A stretch of 64,000 nucleotides of DNA, from NCBI GenBank assembly GCA_002205965.3, contig NADL03000775.1, forward strand, positions 1 to 64,000, read 5' to 3'. This DNA is from Kappaphycus alvarezii. Its lineage: Eukaryota > Rhodophyta > Florideophyceae > Gigartinales > Solieriaceae. Below, piece after piece: positions 9,781 to 20,263 of this stretch. How positions within the stretch are numbered: position 1 is the first letter of the stretch; each line of letters begins with the position of its first letter. Below the pieces are notes generated by a model. It was not told the DNA's origin. It saw nothing but the letters and a program-made list of their open reading frames with translations, and searched no databases. The translations under genes were made by a program, and so were the position numbers.

Positions 9781-10084
9781 GATGCACTGACGGGACTGTC
9801 CAGTACTTGAGGCAAGAGCTAACCGGTTGAGTCAAAGGAGTTTACGAAGAGGCATGGAATATGACGCAAAGGCGGTGCGACATGCATCGTTGTTGCGGAA
9901 AACATTTTATTGGGTAGCTGGGCAACACCAGAATGCCGTACTGAGCAGCGCAGAGATTTTGTGCCATGCAGGAAACAGGGGACCCTGGCGTTGCATATTT
10001 TCGCACACGTAAATCAAGAGATCATGAGTCTATTGTCTAACCACATCGTGACTGCGACCTTAAAGCCATGCCTACAAGCTTGCT
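9781..10084. other. Intergenic, no feature seen
   Basis: No coding, RNA or repeat feature could be supported here. It lies downstream of the kinase-like gene and includes its presumed 3' flank. Confidence 0.5.
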
Positions 10085-11014
10085 TTAGTGCGATGGCTCT
10101 GGCAACTGACTGCAAACGCACGCCAAGAAATCATCTGCAGTTAGACCTCTTGCCAATGACGTTGAGGCCGGTACTGTAACATGCGCTAGGGCGGCATATC
10201 TCTTCCTTCTCTCCCTCAGCAATTCTGGGTAGCACCTGCGCATTGCGTCCATCGGCGGCTCTCCTTCCTTTGGCCTATACGCATCCCCCCAAACCACTGG
10301 TTTAGGCGTCTCGAAGTAATTAGAGGTCATCATTCCCAACATGTCATCACTAGCCTCCAGATGCACAACAAGGTACTGCCGTCGCACTCGTTCTAAAGTA
10401 TCCTCTTTCAAGTAGATGAAACTTCCCGTTGTGTCGAGGACGTTGTTCTTGCCTGGTTCAGGCTCAGTACATCCTGTGATACGCTCTTCGTGAGTGAGAT
10501 AGACATTTTGGTTGTGCTCAAACCGTGAGTCGGATGGGAACCCCATCCATTCCGCAAGACCTTGAATGCCGGAATACCCGAGAGCGCGTAATTCAGGTTC
10601 GATAGCAAGTTCGATTTGTTCATCAATGGACACAACATGATAGCGGCGATGTTGTTTGAGCTGACGGGACCAATGAGATTTGCCGCAGTTTGACATGCCA
10701 ATGAAGCAGATGGCAAGGGAGGACAATGCTTCGCGGTTTTTGAACTCCGACCTGGTGATGGAACCCCATGATGTGAGAGCACATCGTGGATCGGTGGGAT
10801 ATGGCGATCGAGGAGTGGTATGTTGAAGGAAGGCGGGCTTGGAGGCACGTTGTGCTGTACGTTGTGCGGTAGTACGGAAGGACGGGCATTGGGCAAAGAC
10901 GGCGGTGAAATGCAAGATGATGACGAACTGGACCAGAGAGGGGTTGCGGTTTGGAATGCAGGGGTAGCTTGCATGAAAGTCATTGTTAGGTATTGTCCAA
11001 AGGCAGTGAGGCAC
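10085..11014 (-). CDS. Shikimate-kinase-like P-loop protein with N-terminal leader
   Basis: The C-terminal ~210 residues resemble the shikimate kinase fold, which phosphorylates small molecules with ATP. The P-loop GMSNCGKS is at residues 106-113, SIDEQIE at 129-135 stands where the family has its DxD-type motif, and VLDTTGSF at 192 takes the place of the GGG substrate loop. A lid segment with KPVVWGD follows, then RERRKRYAALA at 267-277, the R..Y..A helix. The shikimate-binding glycine triplet is absent, so this is kinase-like rather than proven shikimate kinase. About 95 residues precede the domain, with a hydrophobic run (LVQFVIILHFTAVFA, 27-41) and then Ser/Thr/Arg-rich sequence resembling an organelle-targeting leader. 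The frame is open from just after a TAA near 11070 but has no ATG before the P-loop; the first codon taken here is GTG. An ATG at 10981-10983 opens a different frame with a transit-peptide-like start, so an upstream exon or a one-base error is likely. The only enzyme-like host gene in the window. Confidence 0.7.
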   Translation of the reverse strand: MPHCLWTIPNNDFHASYPCIPNRNPSLVQFVIILHFTAVFAQCPSFRTTAQRTAQRASKPAFLQHTTPRSPYPTDPRCALTSWGSITRSEFKNREALSSLAICFIGMSNCGKSHWSRQLKQHRRYHVVSIDEQIELAIEPELRALGYSGIQGLAEWMGFPSDSRFEHNQNVYLTHEERITGCTEPEPGKNNVLDTTGSFIYLKEDTLERVRRQYLVVHLEASDDMLGMMTSNYFETPKPVVWGDAYRPKEGEPPMDAMRRCYPELLRERRKRYAALAHVTVPASTSLARGLTADDFLACVCSQLPEPSH

Positions 11015-11471
11015 GGCTGATTTGATTGTCGCTAGGTGGGTTTGAACTTGACGTGACAGTCGGAAGACTTAGTGAGGACGAGCAGGCTGTGTTTAGTAAT
11101 GATAATTTGTTCAAAGAGATCGCTTTATTTTGATCCACGGAAGCCTTCTGCGTTTACACACGACAAAGTCGATAGCGCAGTCACCGAACGGTCTGTTGAC
11201 TTAAAAGAACCTTTTCCAGCAGAACAGTCAAGTAGGTCGAGCCAGGGGTTATCTCTCTGCGACTGAAAGAACCATTGGCGCATTGCGCAGCCATCGAAGT
11301 ATTTCCAAAAGAGAAAGAGGTAGATCGAAAATCTGAATTTAGGGGAAATTTTTGGGTAATTAATATTTCGAAAGTACAGTACGTGATGTGATTTCCTGAA
11401 GTGAGGCCACATTACGAATTGAGGCGAGTGGGTGTGAGCTTACAGAGGACAAGGTTTGGAGCTTGGCCGCG
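11015..11471. other. Intergenic, no feature seen
   Basis: AT-rich sequence between the kinase-like gene and a LINE 3' end. It would contain the promoter of the minus-strand gene, but no clear box is recognisable. Confidence 0.4.
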
Positions 11472-13915
11472 TCACCCTAGAAAACGGGCCGGAGTCGGGC
11501 CATCAGGCAGGCAGCAATGGACATTGATGCCGCTGTAGCGTGTCTTTGACTGAGTACTTTAAACTTTCCGAACGTCTCCATTATCCTTACTGCCAAATTC
11601 AGTCTTAGTAGCGCGTAGGCATCTGGGCGGCAATCTTCAAGAGTGGAGATGGGGACGAGAATGAGTCCACCTCTGGCAGAATTCGCGATGGATGACTCGT
11701 ATCCCCTCACTTTCGCGTTTTTCGCAGCTTGGAATGATGTCAGCGGGTTGAAGTTACGCGCTGTGAGGGTGCCAAGGGGTTGACGAAGGTGATGTCGAAA
11801 AAGTACGTGCCGCCGATATGCCCAATGCGTTAAATATCGGCTCTGGTACGGTGGAGGCCTTCTCGCGGTTCCACGACTGGGTGATGAGCTGCCTTTTTCC
11901 GATCACTGGCCAGTAGACCGACCTGGCAGTCGTGGCGTCGTGTCCTTTCGCTCCGTGGAAGCAATGGATGTGGTCGCTGAAACAGTCGTGCATTTCGGGG
12001 CAGTTCATCTTCGAGCATGGTATCTGCGGGGCGAGAAGTGCGACTTGGCAATAATACTGAAGCCAGAACGGGAATTCTCATGGTTCAGTATTTGTCATAA
12101 GTACCGGAGATGGGGCATAGCACATCCATGCTTTCCCACCGGAGAGAGCCATGGAGGCCCGAAAAGCCTGCCTCCTGCTTTCACCGATGGGTAGTTCTTC
12201 ATGTACTCTTTTTGGATTGCATCCGTCAAGGCCTTCTGCGATGGGGTTTTGCTGGAGCAGAAAGCACTGAATGGGAGAATCCTGGATTGCGTGCATGAAA
12301 GGGACCAAGCTCTGTGGGCATCCAAGGTGTCTTGGTATGTTGCCATATCTCTGATATAAGGGGCAGAAGGGCTGCGCACAACTTGTTTGACGCCAACCCG
12401 GTGGAGAGGAAGTCAGCGGCTGCAATTGACTTTGGAGAGGTGAATCCCACCCAGGCGATGGGTTTTCCGTCTTCAGCATGACTGGGAGCTGCAGTTCTCG
12501 AAATATGTCAGAGTAGAGTACGTCCCTGCTTGGTGACCTCACGAAGCTCTCCATCATCTCATCAAATTTCGCAGCGCCCTCTGCCGTGCATGATGGGGGC
12601 ACCACGAATAACAGGTAGCCGATCTTGCAAACGCCGAAACAGTTACGCAGAAGCTGGAAAGAGATCTGCGTGTCCTAGAGGTCGATGATGGTGTCGAGGA
12701 ACGGCTTCAAAGACTCGACGTGGGCTGTGAAGTTCTTTTCGGTAGAGTCTTTGGAGCCAAGTGGAGCGTTCAAAACGGCTGTGCCTTCTCTGAACTCTTT
12801 ACTGATTTCTGGTGGGTATAAGCTTTGTAATGACTCTTGCGGTGGAGTAGGCCACCAAATTCCGCATTTCGGCATGGCCAGATATAGTCCCCTGCTTACT
12901 GCGTGTGACGAGGAGAGGATAACCAACGCTCTACGGAGCTGGTCGTGTCGTGCGATGATGTACCAATCGTCATGGTACCAGAGTTGAAACAAGAGATTGC
13001 CGTCTTGCTGTTCCTCGTCGCCCCTGATCGCAAAAGTTGTTGGATTTTGAGGATCATAGAGTGTAGTGCCAGGTCGAACAAGGGTCCACCGAGATTATCG
13101 CCTTGTTTGCTTTGGATGATCTGGCCACGGAGCCATAAGAATGCAGGGTCATGCGCGTCTCAGTATGCGACCCATGGGAACAATTCGGGGAATAGGGTTT
13201 TGACTGCTCCCAGGAAGGCTGGTTGACTGCACAGATTGAACGCATTCTTTCAATCTACCGTCAGCATGGCATATTCGAAGCTATGGCCGAAGTTGTGCAC
13301 AGTCCGTCGGAGGCTGTGGAAGTTGGTATCGGCGCCGGATCTGGTGGCGATGCCGACTTGCAGTGGTTGGAGGTATGCGGCGGCTTTCGCGTAGGCCCTT
13401 GTCATGAGGCAGCTACCAGTCAATGTGCGTAGTGTCTCACCGTCAGCGATTGGCCTCGGCGACAGGTCCTTGGCCAACGGTGTAAGGGGTGCGCTGGCGA
13501 TGAAGGTGGCAAGGGCGGCTGGAGCCTTGCCGGCTGCCAAAATGTTGACAAATTTCGAGAGCGCGGCTAGTAATCCAGATGTGCCGGGCGGGCATAGAGA
13601 TCGCAACAATTCATTCAGCAAGGTGACATGGCTTACGGCCAGAGCCCTCTGCGGAGGAACCCGGTTTGAAGGCGCGGACTGCTCCGAGCACTTCCTCTTC
13701 TGGAAAGTCTCGGAAGGGCGGGACACTGTTAAGTGAAGTTGGATACGCAGTCTCCTGTGGAGAGGTTTGCAGTGGGTGCTTCGCGAGTAGCGCGCTTCGA
13801 TAACTCCTGTAGTTGGCGGTAAAACACCCAATGCGCCTAGCGCCTGAGCTGCCTTTCCGTACGCCTTCTCTTTTGCCAGTCTTGTCGCTCTGCGGATGTT
13901 ACGCTGTTGCTGCTA
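11472..13915 (-). mobile_element. LINE family 2, left copy (5'-truncated), frame-disrupted reverse transcriptase
   Basis: On the minus strand a linker like that preceding LINE reverse transcriptases (AAQALGALGVLPPT, ~13830) is followed by the RT core. Recognisable are AMLTVDWKNAFN (~13250), SKQGDNLGGPLFDLALH (~13080), the catalytic WYHDD at ~12975 (YxDD with His), and VLNAPLGS (~12765). Later come a GDH-type zinc finger (~11975) and the C-terminal tail ending AACLMARLRPVF with a stop at 11477-11479. At least five frame changes or stops interrupt it. This family shares with family 1 the C-terminal finger and PD...D nuclease rather than an APE domain. It lies back to back with the copy at 14021-15574. 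Confidence 0.82.
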
Positions 13916-14020
13916 AGGAGCAGACGGCGTACCCTTTGAGTGTAGGGTAGGCTGCTGAATTGCCTCTTCCCAGGAAGTCTGGTATCGGCCAGAATCCCGT
14001 TCCCTCACTTTGACAGTAAC

Positions 14021-15574
14021 TATGGTACCATGATGATGGGTACATCATCGCGCGCCACGACCAAATCGCCCGCGCGGCCGAAATACTCTCATGCATCGAC
14101 GCCACCAGCAGGGGACTACACCTATCCCTGCCCAAATGCAGGGTCTGGTGGCCTACAGCGCCGCCGGCGTCCGTTCAATGCTTATACCCGAAGGAGCTGA
14201 AGCAAGAATATAGCGAGGGTACACGTGTCCTAAACGCCCCCGTCGGTTCTTCGGACTAGACGAACAAATTCTTCACCACTCACGTCCAGCCCCTCGAATC
14301 GTTCTTCGAAACCGTCATAGACATTAACAATACGCAAGTGGCTTTTCAGCTTTTGCGCAATTGCTTCGGGGTATGCAAGATAGGATACCTCCTTCGTGTG
14401 GTGCCACCCTCTTGCACGGCGTAGGGCGCCGCTATGTTTGACGCCCGTCAAACATGTGTTTGACGCATGATAGAACGATGTCTCCGGACACTCGCCGGAG
14501 GAGTACTGGACTCGGACATATTCCGAGAACTCCAACTAACGGTGAAACCCCTGGACCCTAAGAAACCCACCCTCGGCTTAGGGTTCACATCGGCGAAAAG
14601 CATCGCGGGGCCGCTTACCTTGCCTCCAGCGCAGCTACCAACAGGCTGGCCACCGGAATCTTACCGGCACCTATCACGGATCTTACGACGTACAATGATG
14701 CTGTTCGCGCCCACCGAATATGGTCGATCTCCTGCCTGCCCTCACCACTCCTACCCTTTAGTGTATTTTGCTCAAGCAAAACCCCTCTGCAAAAGACGCT
14801 AACAGAAGCAGTCCATGCCGCAGTACAAGAAGAGATCCCTCTCGGCGACCAACGAACGCAAGCTTTCCGGGCTTCTATGGGCCTTCCCGGCGCAAAGGAA
14901 TGGGTCTATTGTGCTCCGTGCCCCAGCCTCAAGACCAATATTGACGCCCGTGAGTTCTCAGTGTGGCTCCAGTACTATCTCCAAGTCCCGCTCTTCGCCC
15001 CAGACACGCTGTGCCCGCGCACAAACTGCCCTGAGGTCCTCGACTGCTACGGGGATCACCTCATGCACTGCCTGCATGGTGGGCACCGCACCCGATGACA
15101 CGACCGTCAAGACGTCCGCCTCGCCCAAGATCTGCAGAAGGCAGCCCGTCATCCGGCCATCGAGCGGCGACAGGAGCTTCACCGCACAAGGCCGGATATC
15201 CAGGCAATGGGTGGCAACGGGGGAACGGACTTTTTGACGTCACGTTCGTCAATCCTCTTGCGCCCTCCAATAGGAGAGTGCGTACTTTCAACCCACTCAC
15301 CTCCCTCAACGCTGCCATCTCCGCCAAACGTAGAAGCTATGAACCACTACTCGCGACGGCTACTAGCGGAAGGCTTGTGCCTATCCCAATATCCACCCTT
15401 GGGGTATGGCACCCAGACGCGTACGCGGTGCTAACCGATGTCGCGCGGAACGTTGTCGTTCGAGCGATGGAGACCTATGGGTGAGAGTGGTGCTTACCCA
15501 AAGGCACGCTACTGCGGCCGTCATGTCCAACGCGGCATGCCTGCTCCCCGGCATTGAGCCGGCTCTGTAAGGAA
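14021..15574 (+). mobile_element. LINE family 2, right copy (5'-truncated), plus strand
   Basis: Begins exactly at the RT active site: WYHDDGYIIARHDQ at ~14025, then LNAPVGSSD (~14230). The middle region parallels the left copy (DSDIFRELQL, ~14510), followed by CPRTNCPEVLDCYGDHLMHC (~15015-15075), a zinc finger, RTRRHD, then RPDIQAMGGNGGTD (~15185) and FDVTFVNPL: the PD-x13-D restriction-like nuclease core. It ends NAACLLPGIEPAL with TAA at 15568-15570. Several frame changes occur, and a stop follows METYG at 15481. Two to three bases after the stop the sequence diverges from other copies, so the 3' UTR is almost nil. Confidence 0.85.
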
Positions 15575-16055
15575 GGTCATGTACTGTACTGTTACTGTAC
15601 GTGTACCAATCAGCGACGACTTATCCCGCGTAACGCATTAGCCGCGTGGATATCCGTAATGCGGAATTTTAATGTGCGATAAATCGATAAATCGCTCAAT
15701 GTTCTGAACCCCGTAGTTCAGCGACGGCGAAAGTAACGGAAAAACTAACTGCATACACGTGTTCCCAGAGCGTTACTCTCGCTGTACGCCAACTTTCAGG
15801 ACAAAAGGCAAAAAAATGGGGAAGATAGATCGCCTTGAAAGGGAGCTTCGCGGGGGCTTTGGAGGGCCTAGGAAAAGAGCTAATGTGCGAAAAACTGTAC
15901 ATTACGGAGTATTTACAGGAAGGCGATACGGTCATTCACAGCCTACATATCTATCGTGTCCGCATCTTCTTCACAGCCTGTGTGTCGTCTGCGCCCCCAT
16001 CAGTGGAGACGCGTCGCGAGGACCTTCTTGAACCCATACAAGACCTCGTCCTCCT
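15575..16055. other. Non-coding flank of the piggyBac-like transposon; possible terminal-repeat remnant
   Basis: Contains an alternating GTAC run at 15581-15607. At 15649-15690 a stretch (GGATATCC.TAATGC, then TTAATGTGCGA) resembles, in inverted form, 19830-19860 on the other side of the transposase. The match is short and imperfect, so a terminal inverted repeat is only suspected. Confidence 0.3.
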
Positions 16056-19000
16056 TCATAAGCTGGCCTCCATTGCTGCTTCATATTCCCCATACGACGC
16101 ACCTCTACTGTACAAGGCTTCGTCTGGTACTTCGCTAAGATCTCTCTCTCGTGATCTATTACGATTTCCTGAACCATTCGCAGAACCAGAAGCGCTCGCT
16201 CCTTCCTTGCTGTTAGAAGGGAGTCGAGCAGGGACTTTGCGCTGCTCTAACTTCTTTGCACTGTGCCAAATGTGGGAACAACTCTTTCTAAAACCACGCG
16301 GCACTTTCACAAGATGTTCTCCGCATTTGTTGCACTTGAAGGTAGTGTGATGGCCACGGTATCCTTTGGTATGCTGACCGCAAAGAGCGCAATGCTTTAA
16401 AGCGCCTTGTCCAGTATAGTGCCCTTTGACCTCAAGACGAAGTCTAACTCCATCAGAACTGTTGCAAAAGTCAAGTCTATAGCGCTTTCTACCTTGTGCC
16501 AACTTAATTAACATCTTATATTCATCGTTATCGGGAGACTCTCTCTTCTCAGTGCCGTCTTCGTTAACCTCCTTGTCCTGAAGCGGCTTTGTAGCAGCGT
16601 ATGGGATAAGCTCGTAGGCGGCCTCAAACATAAAATCAGCCATAGGCTGAATCTTGTTTAGACAGTCTCTGTATCTGTCCAATGATTTAAAGACTTCATC
16701 TGGTTGAAGAAGATCCTGACGCTGAAGAACATCCAAGCAATGAAAGCGTTCACAGCAAGCGTCTTGAGCACTTTTCATACCAGCTTCTGTTACCACTTGA
16801 AATTGATGTTGAACTACGCATGACTGCACGATACTGAGTGGCACTATCAACACCTGATTTAGTTTTTGAGTAAAATTTTTGTGCCGCATGTTTGAATAGC
16901 TTCGGAGGAATGAGGCAACCATTGTTCCTCACATGATTGTCAATAACGCTCCAAAATGAATGAGTAAGGAGAAGGTTCTTGTAAACGTTAAAAAAGCTGG
17001 GGATAGTCAATTCATTGCTAAAAGCCCATTCAACGAGTGGTCTGCAAATTATTATTACGGGGAACTGCAACGGATCACGCAACGGAGACGAAATCCTAAT
17101 CACCATAGTATATAGCACAGCTGTCTCCCCAGCAGCCACATAAAGACATAACTTAACTTTTAGAAAGATTGCTTGAAGCATAATCTGCCCCATAAACTCG
17201 CTTGGGACGTACTCCTTAAAGGTGGCATCTCCCACTTCCCACCTAACTAGATCTGGAGTCCACCGAATGTCCGTAGGGCCAAGGGTAGAGCCGGCAAATT
17301 TTGTCTTGATCTCCACGGATTCCATCACCACTCTCTCATCATCTGTATTAGGTCCAATTACATTGGCGCTTTCCCACTCGTCAAACTTTGAGATGTCAAT
17401 AAAAAACACGCCATCTGGAGAACAAGCTATGTAGCGTGCTTCCTTCATAGCTACCATTTCAACTTCAAAAACAGCTCTTACCTATCCTCGAGCTATAATA
17501 GCACTTTAAAAAAACCTTCGTTAGCAGTGCCACGTTTCATTGCCTCAGTCTAGACTTTCGAAGTATACCACCTGCTCTGCAGAGTATCAAACCATTCAGC
17601 AAGATTTTTGACGGGACCCTGACATTTATTTAAACCAAAAGTGTGTATAAAATTCGTGCAAGACATCATCAAAGAACTGGTATTGGTACCAGTGACACGA
17701 AACTGGCGCAAAACGAACCAATTCGCACATCGCTGGCCAAGAGTCAGCACCTTACAAACAGAACCAATTTTATCCTCTGCTGCGGTTCTCATCTTCTCAA
17801 TGACCTCATACCTGTCTTTAGTTCCTCTAAACAGAGTATTCTGCAGCGAGAAATGTGAATTTGGCACAGAAATCCAAGTGTTTGAACTTTCCTGCATCGT
17901 CTCCGGTATCATGTACATAAACCTCAGTATCTTGCTAAACTTCTCAGTACCATGTTCCCGAACGGCAACAGCTGTTGCTCGAGTACATCCCCAACTCTAT
18001 CCGAGCGAGATAAATTCTTCGAGGCAAATAAAACTTCCTGGCCCATGCTTGGTCCACCATCAATGACATACTCTTTCCGGTGATTGTAAATTACATCCTC
18101 TCCCCTCCTCCACTCCGGCACATTTTGTCCATATCGTATGTTGTTCTCAGCACCACCGTTAACATCCGGCACTTCATTTCCCCCATGCACATTTGAGTTG
18201 GCTCCCCGCCAGCGTAATTTGGTTCGGCGTACTCACCAGCCTGTTTCTGTGTTTCACCTCTGCAATTCTGTGCTCCCTCCTCAGAATCATCCACCTCATC
18301 AGCATTCTCTAAATAACTTCGGAATGCATTTAAAAATGATTTCCCGACAAATGGGTGACATCTTAGACTGTTGTCCGGCATCACGGACACAGAGCATAAG
18401 CCAAAATCCATAAGTGTCTGAAGAATATATTCCTTTCCATAACCCCTATCTGCTGTTACAACACACATAGCAAATGACTCCTCACCCTTTCTCTCTACAA
18501 GCTTTTCAAGAAGCTTGCGTACTGTCGCTTCTTGAGTTTTCCCCCTTCTTCTAAATCTCAAAGCCATGATAACCCTCAAGAATGCATCCGCCACTGCATC
18601 AGCCGAATGCCCTCCTTCCCGATCCGCTTTTCGATTAGCAATAGTCTTAACCCGGTTGTCCACGGCCCTGGTGCCAAAAGGATCATCGTCCAACGTGGCC
18701 ATCAAGTGCAAAGGGATAAAAAAGATCTTTTTCGTCTCTGCAAAGGCTAACGACTCGAACTCCGACAGATTTGTAGTTTGATCCCGTTGAGCCAAACATG
18801 TCTCTTGTCCATTTCCACCCCTACTTGTCGGAGAGTATGCAAGCAAGTGAGTAGGTATGTAACGCATCCTTTCCAACGGGGTAGAGGTACTACCGGCTAG
18901 TCGCAAAAACTCAATTGCCTTATCAAAACTAAACCCAGTGGTGTGGGAGATCATAAGCACTGCAATGTAGCTGTACATGTCTGGAAATGAAAACGCGGCC

Positions 19001-19509
19001 TGTTTCTTCTTCTCGAGGATGATGTACTCCCTTAACCACTGCAACAGTTGCTTCCATAGCGGGTTGAGACGCAGCACAATAAAATCACATCTTGTTTGAG
19101 GAAGACCTTTCACCTCAGTTTCCAGCCTCATGTTGGTAACTGCCGCTTTTAGTAGCATCCTATTGCGATGCTTTATTACTCCATCGAAGAACTCTTTCTC
19201 CATCATTACTCTATGGCATTGAGTCGGGCTCAACTTTCAACCCTCGCTAGCATCCTCCAGTATCCATCCAGATCTTGAAGCACTGCGGCCTCCTACCCTT
19301 CCCCTTCCCCTCCGCCTTGCAAGACCTCGCTCCCTCCCCTGAACTATTCCACAACCATTGACAAATCTTGAGGTCCTGTCAGCGCTCCCATCTCGTCCTC
19401 TAGATGTTGTAATTTCTCCGATGTTGTCTGTACCTCTTATTAACTCGATTCCTGACAGTCTACCCTCTCCAGCAACCAAAGACCTCTGCCCTGCAACTAC
19501 CAAACTCAC
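16056..19509 (-). pseudogene. piggyBac-superfamily transposase with an inserted YqaJ-type nuclease domain (frame-disrupted)
   Basis: Minus strand, read from ~19509. A Gly/Arg-rich leader ends at a TGA (19237) but continues in the same frame. The first piggyBac aspartate lies in TLDDDPFGTR (~18690), the second in VTADRGYGKEYILQTL (~18450), and the third in TKSGVDSATQY (16846). The C-terminal cysteine-rich domain is CALCGQHTKGYRG ... CNKCGEHLV ... CSHIWHS (16391-16262). Between the second and third aspartates sits a whole YqaJ/lambda-exonuclease-type domain: WFVLRQFRVTGTN (~17700), EAMKRGTANE (~17540), SPDG (~17415), VEIKTK (~17310) and FMGQIMLQAIF (~17190). Frame changes fall near 18190, 18040 and 16830, with stops at 17550 and ~17495. 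No usable ATG start is certain. Transposases of this superfamily cut and paste at TTAA; the nuclease's part is unknown. Read as one decayed gene; introns cannot be excluded at the frame changes. Confidence 0.85.
17050..17790 (-). other. YqaJ/lambda-exonuclease-type (PD-(D/E)XK) nuclease domain inside the transposase
   Basis: The motifs of this nuclease family are all visible in order: an entry helix with R-x-x-R-V-T (WFVLRQFRVTGT), the acidic RGTANE, the SPDG aspartate, the E-x-K of VEIKTK, and the glutamine helix GQIMLQA. Such enzymes are 5'-to-3' exonucleases or recombination nucleases in phages and viruses. Here the domain is flanked on both sides by transposase sequence and its active-site residues are retained, although one TAG (17550-17552) and one TAG/frame change near 17495 break the frame. 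Confidence 0.8.
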
Positions 19510-19850
19510 ATCGCCCCCACAGCCGGCCGATCATGATGTGGAATATTTGAATCCTGGCTAGGATGTTGAAAGGTATGCGCAACTGACATGAAGGAGCGAC
19601 TCAGGTGTGGCCAATCGCACCTCAGTCATTTCTGCTCCGATTTCTGCACTTGGAAGTCTGGAGAGCTCCAAGCTCAAACTGGATTTGATATCCAAAGTTT
19701 CAGGGTGATTGAATTAGCCGAAATGGTTGACTTGGTGGCTGTAAGAAGACCCTCACAACGGCTCTATGGTCCACTTTAGTTCACATAACGGTCAAATACA
19801 CGAATTACAATTTTATTGTAACTACCACTTTTTCGCACATTAATAGCATT

Positions 19851-19908
19851 AGGGATATATCCGACCACATTTTCCATGCATTAAAATAACCCCAAAATTT
19901 CCCCTTTA
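19851..19908 (-). repeat. Dispersed ~55-bp repeat (inverted copy of 47220-47272)
   Basis: On the minus strand it begins AAAGGGGAAATTTTGGGGTT, then ATTTTAATGCATGGAAAAT and CGGATATATCC. The plus-strand stretch at 47220-47272 matches almost base for base. A shorter related stretch is at 54905-54930. It sits just right of the piggyBac-like transposase and may be its right terminal repeat, but no matching left end is clear. Confidence 0.55.
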
Positions 19909-20263
19909 CCAGAGGCATACTGTACAGTATGCAGGTGCAACGTGCAAAGTCCTGAATACCCCACTGTAAGAGCAAGTCCACCAGTGATGAAAATTGTTGT
20001 CAAGTTTTCTCCAATATACCTTCCACAATGGCATACTTTGAGACATGGCATACTTTGAGAAAACCCCCGCCAAATTGTACTAAGACCAAAACACCGCTCC
20101 TGCATCATTATTTCAACACCTTTCGCAGATTAGACGCAACCTTTATTCATACAATGCTCATGAGCACATCAGATTTGTGTGCAGCGATAGTTCCATCGAA
20201 TGTTCAGATGGTTCTATCGACGATGTGGATGGATAGGTAGACTAAGTTCCATCCCGAAGCATC

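Noticed and set aside
12945..13432. Plus-strand frames between the family-2 LINE copies
   Set aside because: Antisense to the RT region (WYHDD, VDWKNAFN) on the minus strand.
16056..19509. YqaJ domain as evidence of a phage, plasmid or giant-virus insertion
   Set aside because: The domain is framed on both sides by piggyBac transposase sequence in one orientation, and no other viral gene is present.
16056..19509. Spliced host gene with introns at each frame change
   Set aside because: Stops and one-base shifts occur inside conserved motifs, and no consistent GT...AG pairs bridge all breaks. Not fully excluded, but decay is simpler.
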